The translations under genes and the position numbers were made by a program. This document shows positions 8,885-18,937 of a DNA stretch of 64,000 nt, piece by piece. The stretch's first letter is position 1; each line of letters opens with the position of its first letter. Under the pieces are notes generated by a model that was given only the letters and a program-made list of their open reading frames with translations, was not told the origin of the DNA and did not search any database. The stretch lies in NCBI GenBank assembly GCA_051155755.1, contig DAXETY010000035.1, positions 44,290-108,289 of the forward strand, written 5' to 3'. This DNA comes from DAXETY01 sp051155755. Its GTDB lineage: Bacteria; Desulfobacterota; Desulfobacteria; Desulfobacterales; SG8-13.

Positions 8885-10362
8885 CGCGTCAATCCGTTCA
8901 TAAATGGGATGGAGGCGCTTTCAATCATGTCGAATAACAGGGAAGGAAAAATGCCGAACAGCACGATGACGGCCGCCAGGATCATTCGCGGTATCCCCAG
9001 GCCGAAGGGTACGTCCGTCAGGTGCGCGAAGGACTCGTTCGTCGGGCCGTAAAACGCTTTTTGCACAACGCGCAGAATGAACAGCGCACTGATCGCCAGG
9101 GCGGCCACGGCGAATGCGCCGGCCAACGGATAGACCTGGAAGGAAGAGATAAACACGACCAGTTCGCCCCAGAAACTGGCCAGGCAGGGGACACCGATGC
9201 CGGCCAGGGCCGCCAGAATGAAATAACCCGAAGCCACGGGCATGACACGGCTCAATCCGCCGAGTGCTTCGAGCGAGCGGGTGTGGGTTCGGTCGTAGAT
9301 GTAGCCGACCGCGGAAAAGAGCAGGGCGGTCATGATTCCGTGGGCAAACATCTGGTATACGGCGCCGTTGAGGCCGTCCAGGGTCACGGTGGACAGGCCC
9401 AGGCCGACGATACCCATGTGGGAGACACTCGAGTAACCGATGACGTATTTTAAATCCGTCTGGCTCAGGCCCACCAGCGCCCCGTAAACGATCCCCACCG
9501 TGGCCAGCACCGCCATAAGTTCAGCCCAGTGCTGCCATCCCTGGGGGCACAGAAATATGCCCACGCGCAGCACGCCGAAAGCGCCGATCTTCATCAGAAC
9601 CCCGGCGTGGATCATGCTGACCGCCGTGGGTGCCGCAACATGACCGTCCGGTGACCAGGTATGCAGGGGCCAGACCCCGGCCAGAATGCCGAAACCGATG
9701 AAAAGCAGCAGAAATGCGAACTTCTGATCGAAGGGACCGAAGGTGCCCGGCTGCATCAGCCGCACCACGTCGAAGGTGTTCAGGCCGGATTGTACGAACA
9801 AGTAGACGATGGCCGGCAGGATCAGTGCACTGCCGGCCAGCAGCATCAGCGTCAGCTTCAGGGCACCGTATTCCTTGTTGGTGCTTCCCCATACCGCAAT
9901 GAGCAGGTACATGGGAAACAGGGAGACATCGAACCAGATGAAAATAAAAAACAAATCGAAACTCATGAACAGGCCGAAAACCCCGGCCACCAGCAGAAAT
10001 GTCAGCGCGAAGAATTCCTTGACCCTTGTCTGAAGCTCCCACATGGTCAGCACGCCGGTGAAAAACACGATCCCGGTGAGCAGCAGCATGGGCAGGTTGA
10101 ATCCGTCGGCGGCATTGAAGTACTGGATGCCCAGGGCCGGCATCCAGGAGACCTTTTCCACGAATTGCAGGCCGCCCCGGCCCTGGTCATAGGCTGCAAA
10201 CAGGTAGACGGAGAGCACCAGGGTCATGCCGGAAAAAACCGCACTGATCCACTTGATCAACACGATGCGATCCCGGGGGGTGAACAGAATCACCAGCAAT
10301 CCGACCACGCAGCTCAGCAGCAGCGCGGACAGATACGGAAAATCGGCAGTGGATACCGGCAT
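8881..10362 (-). CDS. nuoM: NADH-quinone oxidoreductase subunit M
   Basis: 493 residues, 14 or so transmembrane helices. GVWPLHTWSPDGHVAAPTA and the nearby Lys in GVLMKIGAFGVLRV match the antiporter-like core of NuoM. It is a membrane proton-pumping subunit of complex I. I chose ATG 10362 (MPVSTADFPYLS), which has GGAG seven bases upstream; an in-frame ATG at 10398 would overlap nuoL by 13 bp. Its end overlaps the nuoN start. Confidence 0.95.
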   Translation of the reverse strand: MPVSTADFPYLSALLLSCVVGLLVILFTPRDRIVLIKWISAVFSGMTLVLSVYLFAAYDQGRGGLQFVEKVSWMPALGIQYFNAADGFNLPMLLLTGIVFFTGVLTMWELQTRVKEFFALTFLLVAGVFGLFMSFDLFFIFIWFDVSLFPMYLLIAVWGSTNKEYGALKLTLMLLAGSALILPAIVYLFVQSGLNTFDVVRLMQPGTFGPFDQKFAFLLLFIGFGILAGVWPLHTWSPDGHVAAPTAVSMIHAGVLMKIGAFGVLRVGIFLCPQGWQHWAELMAVLATVGIVYGALVGLSQTDLKYVIGYSSVSHMGIVGLGLSTVTLDGLNGAVYQMFAHGIMTALLFSAVGYIYDRTHTRSLEALGGLSRVMPVASGYFILAALAGIGVPCLASFWGELVVFISSFQVYPLAGAFAVAALAISALFILRVVQKAFYGPTNESFAHLTDVPFGLGIPRMILAAVIVLFGIFPSLLFDMIESASIPFMNGLTR

Positions 10363-10385
10363 CCGCCTTCTCCATTTCCTTCCAT

Positions 10386-12269
10386 TTAAAGATGCCAATA
10401 AAGCAGGTAGCCCCCCAGCAGCACCATGACCGCAAACAGCAGCAGCAGGCGGTACTGGATCATGGCGCCGTGCAGCAGCGAAAGCCGGCCGCCGCTTCTT
10501 ACGGTTTCATGGCTGACGCCGTGGATGAAGCCGTCGATGCCCCTGCGGTCGCCGGCGGTGCAAAGGGCCGAAAAGCCCCGATACACCACCCGGTCCAGCA
10601 GCAGGCGGTAGAGGTGGTCCAGATACCAGCGCTGGGCAAAAAACGAGCTCAGGGCCGGCAGCCGTTCCACGAAGCCGACCTGTCTTGCGCCTTTGCGGCC
10701 GAACTCCAGCCACGCCAGCCCCACGGCTGCGGCGGCCAACACCAGCGCGGCAATCAGTATGCCGGTATGATGGCCGATTTGTCCAAATGCCGGATCGTCG
10801 GCGAAAAAACCTTCCAACGGCGCCTGCAGAAACCCCAGCACCAGCGTGACGGCCGTCAGGATCAGCAGTACGGCACCCATGATCCGATCGCCGTAGGCGT
10901 TGCGGGCGTCCGCACCGGTGTGATCCGGATGCGCGGCCTTCGATTTTGGAAACAGGATCACAAAGATCAATCGAAAGGTATAATAGGCCGTTAAAAACAC
11001 ACCGGTCAGGGCCAGTAGCAACCAGACCGGATTGTCCAGCTCGGCCAGGCTCACCATGATCAGCTCTTTGCTGAAAAAACCCGACAGCGGTGGAATGCCG
11101 GCCAAAGCCGCCCCGCCGACGATCATGCCGATCATGGGGAGCTTCAGCCCGCGGCCCCCGGCCTGTCCGATCCGGAACATGTCGTTGGTCTCGAGATGGT
11201 GGATCAGCACCCCGGAGCACAGGAACAGCAGGGCCTTGAATCCGGCATGGGTGGTCAGGTGAAAGACGCCGGCAAAATATCCGCCGGCCGCAAGGCCCAT
11301 GATCATGTAGCCGAGCTGGCTGATGGTGGAGTAAGCCCACACGCGTTTGATGTCGCGGCTGACCATGGCCATGGTGGACGCCGCCAGCATGCTGATGGTT
11401 CCGATGGCCAGAAACACGGCCATGGCGGTGCTCGAGTGGCTGAAAAACGGAAATATCCGGGCAAACAGGTAAACGCCGGCCGCCACCATGGTTGCCGAGT
11501 GCAGCAGGGCACTGACCGGCGTGGGGCCTTCCATGGCATCCGGCAGCCAGGTGAGCAGCGGGAACTGGGCACTTTTGCCGACGATGCCGCCGAAAATCAA
11601 CAGTGCTGCGGCGGTGAGAACGGCCGGGGGCATCTGTGCCGCCGCCGCGGGTTGATTCAGAGTTTCGATGTCGAGGCTGCTGCCGTGCATCAGCAGCAGA
11701 ATCAGCCCCAGGAAGAAGGCCACGTCTCCGGTGCGGGTCATCACGAAGGCCTTTTTGCCGGCTTCGCTGGCACTGAATTTTTCGAACCAGAACCCGATCA
11801 GCAGGTAGGAGGCCAGCCCGACCAGCTCCCAGAAAATGTAGAGCTGCAGCAGATTGGGTGCGATTGTCAGGGAGGTCATGGCCCAGGCAAACAGGGACAT
11901 GTAGGCGTAGTAACGGGCAAATCCGGGATCGCCGGCCATGTAGCCCAGGGAGTAGATCTGCACCAGAAAACAGATTCCCGCCACCGTCGTCAACATCAGC
12001 AGGCTGACCGGATCGAGGAAATAGCCGAAGAGAATTTCGACATCGCCGGAAACCATCCAGCGAACCGCAAACCGGATCGGCGCCTCCAGGTGCCAGTGGC
12101 GCGCGAGCAGTCCCAGCGCACACAGCAGGGTTACCGAAACCGCGGCAATCGAAAGCCCGGCCGAAATGCGCGGGTGCCGCCGGGTGACCACCAGGATCAG
12201 AGCGAATACGGCCGCCGGCAGCTGCGTGCCCAGCAGGGTCAGGGCCGTGGTTGCGGTCGGATCGATCAT
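10386..12269 (-). CDS. nuoL: NADH-quinone oxidoreductase subunit L
   Basis: 627 residues; the largest antiporter-like complex I subunit. GKSAQFPLLTWLPDAMEGP and PVSALLHSATMVAAGVYL are the hallmark of NuoL/ND5, and the long C-terminal part provides the lateral helix and final anchor. CTGGAGGCGGTC precedes ATG 12269. It is separated from nuoK by 196 bp, unusually wide for this operon. Confidence 0.96.
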   Translation of the reverse strand: MIDPTATTALTLLGTQLPAAVFALILVVTRRHPRISAGLSIAAVSVTLLCALGLLARHWHLEAPIRFAVRWMVSGDVEILFGYFLDPVSLLMLTTVAGICFLVQIYSLGYMAGDPGFARYYAYMSLFAWAMTSLTIAPNLLQLYIFWELVGLASYLLIGFWFEKFSASEAGKKAFVMTRTGDVAFFLGLILLLMHGSSLDIETLNQPAAAAQMPPAVLTAAALLIFGGIVGKSAQFPLLTWLPDAMEGPTPVSALLHSATMVAAGVYLFARIFPFFSHSSTAMAVFLAIGTISMLAASTMAMVSRDIKRVWAYSTISQLGYMIMGLAAGGYFAGVFHLTTHAGFKALLFLCSGVLIHHLETNDMFRIGQAGGRGLKLPMIGMIVGGAALAGIPPLSGFFSKELIMVSLAELDNPVWLLLALTGVFLTAYYTFRLIFVILFPKSKAAHPDHTGADARNAYGDRIMGAVLLILTAVTLVLGFLQAPLEGFFADDPAFGQIGHHTGILIAALVLAAAAVGLAWLEFGRKGARQVGFVERLPALSSFFAQRWYLDHLYRLLLDRVVYRGFSALCTAGDRRGIDGFIHGVSHETVRSGGRLSLLHGAMIQYRLLLLFAVMVLLGGYLLYWHL

Positions 12270-12465
12270 GACCGCCTCCAGAGCGGACCATCGTTCCGAT
12301 GGTATCGATACCTCGCGCGGCTGCCTTTTTGCGCAACGGTTTCCGGGCGGCGGGTTTTGATCATCGGCTCCAGTTGCGGATTCATGTTCTTGTCGCTCCC
12401 GGGTTTATCGGTCAGGGCGAAACGGTTTCCCGTCGCCGGCCCTGCAAAAACCAACGGTTGGCGGT

Positions 12466-12771
12466 TTATTTGAGCAGTTGATAGCGGTCCGGATCCACCG
12501 ATTCCGTTCGCCGGTAGGCGCAAACGATCAGGGCCAGACCGACGGAAACCTCGGCGGCGGCCACCGCCAGGATAAACAGTACGAACGCCTGGCCTTCCAT
12601 GTCCTGCCAGCGCAGGGAAGCGCCCACAAACGCAACGGTGGCCGCGTTCAGCATGATTTCCACCCCCAGCAGCATCATGATCAGATTTCTTCTTACCACC
12701 GTGCACAAAAGGCCCAGCCCAAACAGCAGCCCGGCCAACACCCAAACGTGACTGTAGGGAACGATTGTCAT
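12466..12771 (-). CDS. nuoK: NADH-quinone oxidoreductase subunit K
   Basis: 101 residues and three transmembrane helices. GVEIMLNAATVAFV with the intramembrane Glu and the second acidic site in LAVAAAEVSVGLAL are the conserved proton-path residues of NuoK/ND4L. The start ATG 12771 overlaps the nuoJ stop (ATGA), so translation is coupled. Length equals the family norm. Confidence 0.95.
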   Translation of the reverse strand: MTIVPYSHVWVLAGLLFGLGLLCTVVRRNLIMMLLGVEIMLNAATVAFVGASLRWQDMEGQAFVLFILAVAAAEVSVGLALIVCAYRRTESVDPDRYQLLK

Positions 12772-13292
12772 GGGTTGTCGCTCTTTTCATCCGGGTCTTG
12801 TCGAAAAGTTTTGCCGAGATGCAGGGCGCCGATCAATGCCACCAGCAACAGCAACGAGACGATTTCGATCGCCAGCCAATGCCGTTCGAACACGAAGGCG
12901 CCAAAACGGCCGGGGGAAGCCATGGCGGCCTGCAGCGTCCCGGCTCCCTGCGGTTCGGAAACCAGCAGCAGCCCGCCGACCGCCAGATAAATCAGCCCGA
13001 TGACCATCGCCGGAATCCACTGACCGGGCGGAGACAGACGCTCTTTGATGCTTTCCACCCGCAGCATCATGATGATGAACAAAAACAGCACCATGATGGC
13101 GCCGGCGTAGATAATCACCTCCAGGGCGGCCAGCAGCGGGGCGCCGAACAGATAAAACAAAAGTGCGGTGCCGAAAAAAGAAAACACCAGGTACACGACG
13201 GCGTGTACCAGGTTGCGCCGGGTGACCGCCATGGCGGTGGCCGCCAGGATCACCGCCGCCAGGATGTAAAACAGAGCCCCGAAAAGTGTCAT
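12768..13292 (-). CDS. nuoJ: NADH-quinone oxidoreductase subunit J
   Basis: 174 residues and five transmembrane helices. The AVVYLVFSFFGTALLFYLFG and VIIYAGAIMVLFLFIIMML segments are characteristic of NuoJ/ND6, including the helix that carries the pi-bulge. A membrane subunit of complex I that helps couple quinone reduction to proton pumping. It is 104 bp downstream of nuoI; that gap is AT-rich and has no visible gene. Confidence 0.95.
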   Translation of the reverse strand: MTLFGALFYILAAVILAATAMAVTRRNLVHAVVYLVFSFFGTALLFYLFGAPLLAALEVIIYAGAIMVLFLFIIMMLRVESIKERLSPPGQWIPAMVIGLIYLAVGGLLLVSEPQGAGTLQAAMASPGRFGAFVFERHWLAIEIVSLLLLVALIGALHLGKTFRQDPDEKSDNP

Positions 13293-13396
13293 GGCAGGTC
13301 CTTATGGAAGCCTTTCTTCGACCTAAAATGAGCGTTTCAAATTTTCAAAATGCAGATTTTTTATTTTATTCAAAGGATTTCAGTCTATCCAACCGG

Positions 13397-13945
13397 TCAC
13401 GGCATGTTCGATTTCACGTTCACCGGCTTGGCCTCCTGGACATGTTCGCCCTTGCCGCCCACCTCGGTGGCCACGCCGGCATAACGGTAAAAATTGTAGT
13501 CGGGGTCCTTGCCCGGGTGATCCACCAGCAAGTCTCCCTTTTCGGCCACCATTTTGAGAATGTCGCGTTCACAGTGCTCGAAGTCCGGCGTCAGCTGGAT
13601 GGCCGAAGTCGGGCAGGCCTCCTCGCACAGACCGCAGTAAATGCAGCGCGCAAGATTGATTCGAAACCAAGCCGCATACCGGCGGCCGCCGTCTCCCTCG
13701 GCCGATTGCATGGAGATGCAACTGACGGGGCAGGCCGCCGAGCACAGATAGCAGGCCACGCAGCGCTCGCCGCCGTCCGGATCGCGTGTCAGAATGATGC
13801 GCGCCCGGCTGCGCGCCGGCAGTTCCCGTTTCACCTCCGGGTACTGCTCGGTAATCGGTTTGCGGAACAGGTGTTTGAAAGTGGTGGCAAACCCGCTTGC
13901 CAGACCCATCGCTCCTTCCCAGAATTGCCGTACCAAATTGATCAC
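13397..13945 (-). CDS. nuoI: NADH-quinone oxidoreductase subunit I (2x[4Fe-4S])
   Basis: 182 residues with this start. Two ferredoxin motifs, CVACYLCSAACP and CIYCGLCEEACP, bind clusters N6a and N6b in the peripheral arm. The conserved C-terminal YNFYRYAG is present. The start is uncertain: GTG 13945 gives a length like E. coli NuoI (180 aa) but has its GAAAGG directly adjacent; TTG 13987 and ATG 13909 are alternatives. It is flanked by gaps of about 100 bp on both sides, unlike most genes of the operon. Confidence 0.93.
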   Translation of the reverse strand: MINLVRQFWEGAMGLASGFATTFKHLFRKPITEQYPEVKRELPARSRARIILTRDPDGGERCVACYLCSAACPVSCISMQSAEGDGGRRYAAWFRINLARCIYCGLCEEACPTSAIQLTPDFEHCERDILKMVAEKGDLLVDHPGKDPDYNFYRYAGVATEVGGKGEHVQEAKPVNVKSNMP

Positions 13946-14078
13946 CCTTTCATTTGTCGATCCGCGCCCGTGAAAAGCTTTTTGCAAGCGCTCGGGTTCC
14001 TTCCTTGTATCTTTTTAGCCTGTGCAACACAAAGTCCGTTGCACCGGGGCGGCAACCTCGACAATCGCTCAATTTCGG

Positions 14079-15068
14079 TCACAATAACATGACAGCCCCC
14101 GTAACCACGATATTCACCAGCGCCAGCGGGATCAGCACCTTCCATCCCAGGCTCATCAGCTGGTCGTAGCGCAACCGGGGCAGGGTGCCGCGAATCCAGA
14201 CCATCACCAGTGCCACGGCGACCACTTTGACCAGCAGCCAAACGGGTCCCGGCAGCAGCGGACCGCGCCATCCCCCCAGGAAAAACACCGCCACCAGGGC
14301 GCCGAGCACTTGCATGTGCACGTACTCTCCCAGGAAAAACAGCCCGAAACGCATGCCGCTGTATTCCATGTGGAAGCCGGCCCCGAGTTCGTTTTCCGCC
14401 TCGGGCAGATCGAAGGGGATGCGTTTGCTCTCGGCCAGCGCGGCAATGAAAAAAAGGGCGAAAGACACCGGCTGCACCAGTACAAATGGATACCGGGCCT
14501 GGGCATCGACGATGTCGACCAGGCTGAAAGAACGGGCCAGCATGACCACCGGCACCAGTGACAGGCCCAGTGCCAGCTCGTAGCTGATCATCTGGGCCGC
14601 GCCGCGAATTCCTCCCAACAGGCTGTACTTGGAGTTCGAGGCCCACCCCCCCAGCGCCACACCGTAAACACCCAGCGACGAAAGCGCGAAAATCAGCAAC
14701 AGCCCGATGTTGACGTCTCCGATGACCATGGGGATCTCCCGTTCCCAAAGAACCAGCCGGTCACCGAACGGCACCACCCCGAACATCATCAAGGCCGTGG
14801 CCGCCACCACTGCCGGCGCCAGGAGAAAAATCGTCCGGTCGGCACCCGCCGGCACCGTGTCCTCCTTGGTCAGCAGTTTGATCGCATCGGCAATCGGTTG
14901 CAGCAGACCGTAGCGGCCGGCCCGGTTGGGGCCGTAGCGGATTTGCAGCCTTGCCAGGAGTTTGCGCTCCACCCACACCAGGTAGGCGGCCACCAGCAGC
15001 AGGCAGCCCAGCACAACGGCCAGCTTCACGGCCAGCAAGACCAGACCGGCGAACCAGGAAAGCGTCAT
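14079..15068 (-). CDS. nuoH: NADH-quinone oxidoreductase subunit H
   Basis: 329 residues and eight or so transmembrane helices. YLVWVERKLLARLQIRYGPN near the N-terminus and LPEAENELGAGFHMEYSG are the quinone-site signatures of NuoH/ND1. It anchors the peripheral arm and forms the quinone channel. Start ATG 15068 overlaps the nuoG stop (ATGA). The open frame extends far upstream inside nuoG, but that extension shows no NuoH features. Confidence 0.95.
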   Translation of the reverse strand: MTLSWFAGLVLLAVKLAVVLGCLLLVAAYLVWVERKLLARLQIRYGPNRAGRYGLLQPIADAIKLLTKEDTVPAGADRTIFLLAPAVVAATALMMFGVVPFGDRLVLWEREIPMVIGDVNIGLLLIFALSSLGVYGVALGGWASNSKYSLLGGIRGAAQMISYELALGLSLVPVVMLARSFSLVDIVDAQARYPFVLVQPVSFALFFIAALAESKRIPFDLPEAENELGAGFHMEYSGMRFGLFFLGEYVHMQVLGALVAVFFLGGWRGPLLPGPVWLLVKVVAVALVMVWIRGTLPRLRYDQLMSLGWKVLIPLALVNIVVTGAVMLL

Positions 15069-17545
15069 GGGCGCTCCTCCGGAGTCGGTTCCGGGTTGGT
15101 TTTGCGGATCTGTCGGGCCCCGATACGATCGCTGTCTAAAATTTGCCAGCGGCGATCCTGACGCCGTGGGAGGATCACCACGCCGGCGGCCATGGACGAC
15201 GAGGTGCGCAGCGGCAGGACCAGGCGTCCCCGCCCGGTTTCCAGCGACACGTGGTCGCCTGCGGCCAGCTGCAGGCGCCGGGCATCGTCGCTGTGCAGGT
15301 ACATCCAGGGCGGCGGCTTCAGGGCCTGCAGACACGGCGAACGACTGGAAAGCGTCTCGGTCCCGAAGGTCCGATCGACGGTCAGCACCGACAGGGCGCC
15401 TTCCGGCGATTCGGACGGCGTTGCCGTGCGGGGCGCGAAATGCGGCAGCCTTTCCGAACGCAGATCCACACGCTCTCCGTCTTCCGGTATGCCGGTGAGA
15501 CCTGCAGGCAATGCCGGCAGAGATGCCGGCCGGCGATCCGGTCCCAAGTGCTCCTCGGAACCGGTCAGCTGCGCCAGGAGTGCGGCGGCGGGCTGCGGAT
15601 CGGAGCCCGGAATTTCGGTGGCATATATGCGCGGTGGATGGTTTCCGCCGCCGGTCTGTTGAATGGAAATCCCGCCGCGGTAGGCCGGTCGGGTTTTCTG
15701 CAATCTGCCTTCCTGGTTGATGAACATTCCGCCGGCTTCGTACACCGTGGCCGTCGGTAGAAAAATGTGGGCCAGACCCACCGCCTCGGTATCGACCGCA
15801 TCCAGCACCGCCAGCAGTTCGAGCCGATTCAAGGCGGCTTCCAGTCGGCTTCGGTCCGGATAGCATTCCAGTGGATCGGATTCCACCACCAGCAGAGCGC
15901 GAACCCGGTTGGCCTCGATGTCGGCGACGACCTCTTCAATGGACCCATCGTCGACCAGACCGGCGCCGAACGCACCGGCCCCCGGCAGGATGTAAAACAG
16001 CCCTGCCGCCCTGTCGGCCTCCTGCAGCAGTCGAACGGCGTCGGCGGCGCGTGCGATCAGTCCGGGATCGGTCACATCGGTGCCGCAAATCAGCAGCGGG
16101 CGACTGCTCTGGACCAGTCTCGCCGCCACCGACGGCAATGCAGCCTGCAGTGGCCGGGGGGTTTCGGCAATGGTCGGCAGATCTGTGAAAAAGGATCGTG
16201 CCGGGGGTTCGAAACGATCGGCCGCCGCTTCGATCGCCTGGCGCAATACGGCCTCCAGAACGGTTTGTATTTGACCGGGGGCGGCCGGCAGCGGCTCGAA
16301 TGTCAGCGGCAGTTCGATCGGGCGTGGATCGACCGCCACCACGGTCGCTCCCCGGCGCTGCGCCTGCCGCAGGGCCAGCGCCAGCATGGGCGCCTCGTTG
16401 AGTGGGTCGGCACCGACCACCAGGACAAAATCCGCCGCTTCGACCTGCTGCATCGAAACCGCCAGTTCCGGTTCCAGGCTGCGAACCGCCGTTCGAACCC
16501 GTCGGGCCTTTTCAGCAGTGGCGAAAACCGCCGGTCCCTGCCAGCCTTTTTCCCGGCAGGCGGCAGACAGCGCGGCCTGCGTCTGCAGATCGCTGCGCAC
16601 CGAACCGATGGCGGCCACCGCTGCGGGACCATGGCGTTCGACGATATGATCCAGTCGTGCGGCGAGTTGTTCCAGTGCCGCCGGCGTGTCGACGGCTTCT
16701 CCGTCCGTCCGGGCGCCGCGCGGCCGCTGCTTTTCTTCGGTGTAATAAAAGCCGAAACGGCCACGATCGCAGATAAAATGACCATTGACCACCGGGCTGA
16801 AGCGTGCCTCGTGGCGAACGATCTCCCGGTAACGGGCACTGACGACGATATGGCAGCCGAGGCTGCAGTGAATGCAGATCGAAGGGGTGCGCTCGTAATC
16901 CCAGCGGCGGCCCTTGTAGCGCGATGGTTTGTCCGTGTAGACACCGGTGGGGCACAGATCGCTCAGGTTGCCGGCAAACGGGCTTTCCAGCATGCCGTCT
17001 TCGAAGCGGCCGAAATAGGTGCGGTTTGCAATCTGCAGCGCCCCCAGGTCGCGGTATCCGGCGTACGCCTGATAGTAACGCGTACAGCGATAGCATTGAA
17101 TGCACCGGTTCATCTCGTGCTGCACCAGCGGACCCAGATCCTGGTCGATGTAGGTGCGCTTGGGACCCCGGTAGCGGCGCAGCCCGTGACCGCCGGAAAC
17201 GGTCATGTCCTGCAGCAGGCAGTGCCCGCCTTCGTCGCAGACCGGGCAGTCGTGGGGATGATGAAGCATGAGCCACTCGATGACGTGGCGCCGGAAATCC
17301 ACCGCTTCTTCGTCGGTGGTCGACACGACCATGCCGTTCTTGCAGTCGATCATGCAGCTCATCTGCACGCCTTTGAACGGCCCCTGGACGAACTTCACCG
17401 CGCAGACCCGGCAGGCGCCCACCGATCCCAGGGCCGGATGATAGCAAAAGCGCGGGATCATGATCCCCAGCCGCTCGGCGGCTTCGAGCACCTTGATGCC
17501 GTCTTCGACTTCGATTTCCCGATCGTCGATGATGAGTTTCGGCAT
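15065..17545 (-). CDS. nuoG: NADH-quinone oxidoreductase subunit G
   Basis: 826 residues. The N-terminal [2Fe-2S] domain has Cys34, Cys45, Cys48 and Cys64. The His-Cys3 [4Fe-4S] site is H96, C100, C103 and C109, and CIQCYRC belongs to the next cluster. CIHCSLGC at about residue 225 looks like the ligand set of the extra cluster N7 known in E. coli and Thermus. The C-terminal molybdopterin-oxidoreductase-like domain keeps the fold but is presumably cofactor-free, as in all complex I. It conducts electrons in the peripheral arm. It lies 49 bp after nuoF and is coupled to nuoH. Confidence 0.94.
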   Translation of the reverse strand: MPKLIIDDREIEVEDGIKVLEAAERLGIMIPRFCYHPALGSVGACRVCAVKFVQGPFKGVQMSCMIDCKNGMVVSTTDEEAVDFRRHVIEWLMLHHPHDCPVCDEGGHCLLQDMTVSGGHGLRRYRGPKRTYIDQDLGPLVQHEMNRCIQCYRCTRYYQAYAGYRDLGALQIANRTYFGRFEDGMLESPFAGNLSDLCPTGVYTDKPSRYKGRRWDYERTPSICIHCSLGCHIVVSARYREIVRHEARFSPVVNGHFICDRGRFGFYYTEEKQRPRGARTDGEAVDTPAALEQLAARLDHIVERHGPAAVAAIGSVRSDLQTQAALSAACREKGWQGPAVFATAEKARRVRTAVRSLEPELAVSMQQVEAADFVLVVGADPLNEAPMLALALRQAQRRGATVVAVDPRPIELPLTFEPLPAAPGQIQTVLEAVLRQAIEAAADRFEPPARSFFTDLPTIAETPRPLQAALPSVAARLVQSSRPLLICGTDVTDPGLIARAADAVRLLQEADRAAGLFYILPGAGAFGAGLVDDGSIEEVVADIEANRVRALLVVESDPLECYPDRSRLEAALNRLELLAVLDAVDTEAVGLAHIFLPTATVYEAGGMFINQEGRLQKTRPAYRGGISIQQTGGGNHPPRIYATEIPGSDPQPAAALLAQLTGSEEHLGPDRRPASLPALPAGLTGIPEDGERVDLRSERLPHFAPRTATPSESPEGALSVLTVDRTFGTETLSSRSPCLQALKPPPWMYLHSDDARRLQLAAGDHVSLETGRGRLVLPLRTSSSMAAGVVILPRRQDRRWQILDSDRIGARQIRKTNPEPTPEERP

Positions 17546-17594
17546 AACCGGACTTTCAGGGGTTCAACCGGTCGGCAGCGCCGGCGCCCCGATA

Positions 17595-18869
17595 TTACTT
17601 CAGCGGACAACCCTTGCGTTGGATGTGGGCCTGAACCTCCTCGCGGAAATGCACCAGCAGGCTCTGCAGCGGTGCGGCGGCCCCCGGGGCAAATGCGCAA
17701 TAGGAACTCCACAGATGATGGCCCATGCGATCGAGCATCGGCAAAAACGCCGGTTCGCCCCGGCCGGATTCGATCCGCAGGAGCAGGTCCCGGATATAGG
17801 GCAGCCCCTCCCGGCAGGGGGTACACCAGCCGCAGGATTCCCGGGCAAAGAACTCCATCAGGTTGGCGGTGGCCTCCACCAGGCAGGTTTTCTGATCGAA
17901 AATCATGACGGCCGCCGTTCCCAGCCGGTTGCCGATGGCCTTGAGTGAATCGTAGTCCATCGGAATTTCGTAGTGCTCGACCGGAATGAAACCGGTGGAA
18001 GCCCCGCCGGGCAGGCAGGCCTTGAACTGCGAGCCCGGCGGCATGCCGCCGGCATGTTCCTCGACGATTTCCTTCAACGCTACCCCCAGCGGCAGTTCGT
18101 AGCAACCCGGACGATTGACCTTGCCGCTGACACAGAAGAGTTTGGTGCCCGCTGCCGATTCGGTCAAGGCCAGCTGTTGGAACCATTCGGCGCCGTTGCG
18201 GATGATGTGCGGCACGCAGGCCAGGGTCTCCACATTGTTGGTCAGTGTCGGCAGATCCCACAACCCTTTTTCCGTCGGGTACGGGGGCGGCTGCCTGGGA
18301 TTGGGCCGGCGTCCCATCAGCGCATTCAGCTGGGCGGTGACTTCCCCGCAGATATAGCGACCGCCGCTGCGGTGCACCACGATATCGAAGTCGTAGTCAC
18401 TGCCCAGAATCGACGTTCCGATCAGGTTTTCCCCGCGGGCGATCTCGATTTCCCGTTCCAGGATGCGGGCGGCGTTTTCATATTCCGGCCGGATGAAGAT
18501 GATGCCATTGTGCGCCCGGATCGAATAGCCGGCGATGGCCATGCCCTCCAGCAGCATGTGCGGATCGGCATGCAGCAGGACGCGATCTTTGAAGGTTCCC
18601 GGCTCCATTTCATCGGCGTTGCAGACTACGTAGCGGGGAAACGGAGCATCCTCCTGCACGGTCTCGATCTTCTTGCCGGCCGGAAAGCCCGCCCCCCCGC
18701 GGCCCAGAAGTACCGCGGCGCTGATGCGCTCGCGCACTTTCTGGTAGTCACTTTCGTGCAGGACCGATTCCAGGGCCTTGTAACCGCCGCTTTCGCGGTA
18801 CTCCGCCAGAGAGGCGATTCGATCCGGTTTGCGGTTCTGCAGCAGTATCTGGGGATAGTCTCGGGCCAT
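17595..18869 (-). CDS. nuoF: NADH-quinone oxidoreductase subunit F (NADH/FMN site)
   Basis: 424 residues. GRGGAGFPAGKK is the NADH/FMN-binding glycine loop, and ESCGWCTPCREG holds three of the four N3 [4Fe-4S] ligands. It oxidises NADH and passes electrons through FMN to NuoG. There is no fused N-terminal thioredoxin-like domain, as NuoE is separate. The complete NuoEFG set argues for NADH as donor, not only ferredoxin or F420H2. Confidence 0.96.
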   Translation of the reverse strand: MARDYPQILLQNRKPDRIASLAEYRESGGYKALESVLHESDYQKVRERISAAVLLGRGGAGFPAGKKIETVQEDAPFPRYVVCNADEMEPGTFKDRVLLHADPHMLLEGMAIAGYSIRAHNGIIFIRPEYENAARILEREIEIARGENLIGTSILGSDYDFDIVVHRSGGRYICGEVTAQLNALMGRRPNPRQPPPYPTEKGLWDLPTLTNNVETLACVPHIIRNGAEWFQQLALTESAAGTKLFCVSGKVNRPGCYELPLGVALKEIVEEHAGGMPPGSQFKACLPGGASTGFIPVEHYEIPMDYDSLKAIGNRLGTAAVMIFDQKTCLVEATANLMEFFARESCGWCTPCREGLPYIRDLLLRIESGRGEPAFLPMLDRMGHHLWSSYCAFAPGAAAPLQSLLVHFREEVQAHIQRKGCPLK

Positions 18870-18937
18870 TGCCGATTGCTTTGGGTCGTTGTTTGGAGGT
18901 ATTTAGAAAATTTCCAACCGCCTCCGATTCCGGGACC

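Noticed and set aside
12266..12790. 174-codon minus-strand frame filling the nuoL-nuoK gap
   Set aside because: It overlaps all of nuoK in another frame and its sequence is arginine- and glycine-rich without a domain.
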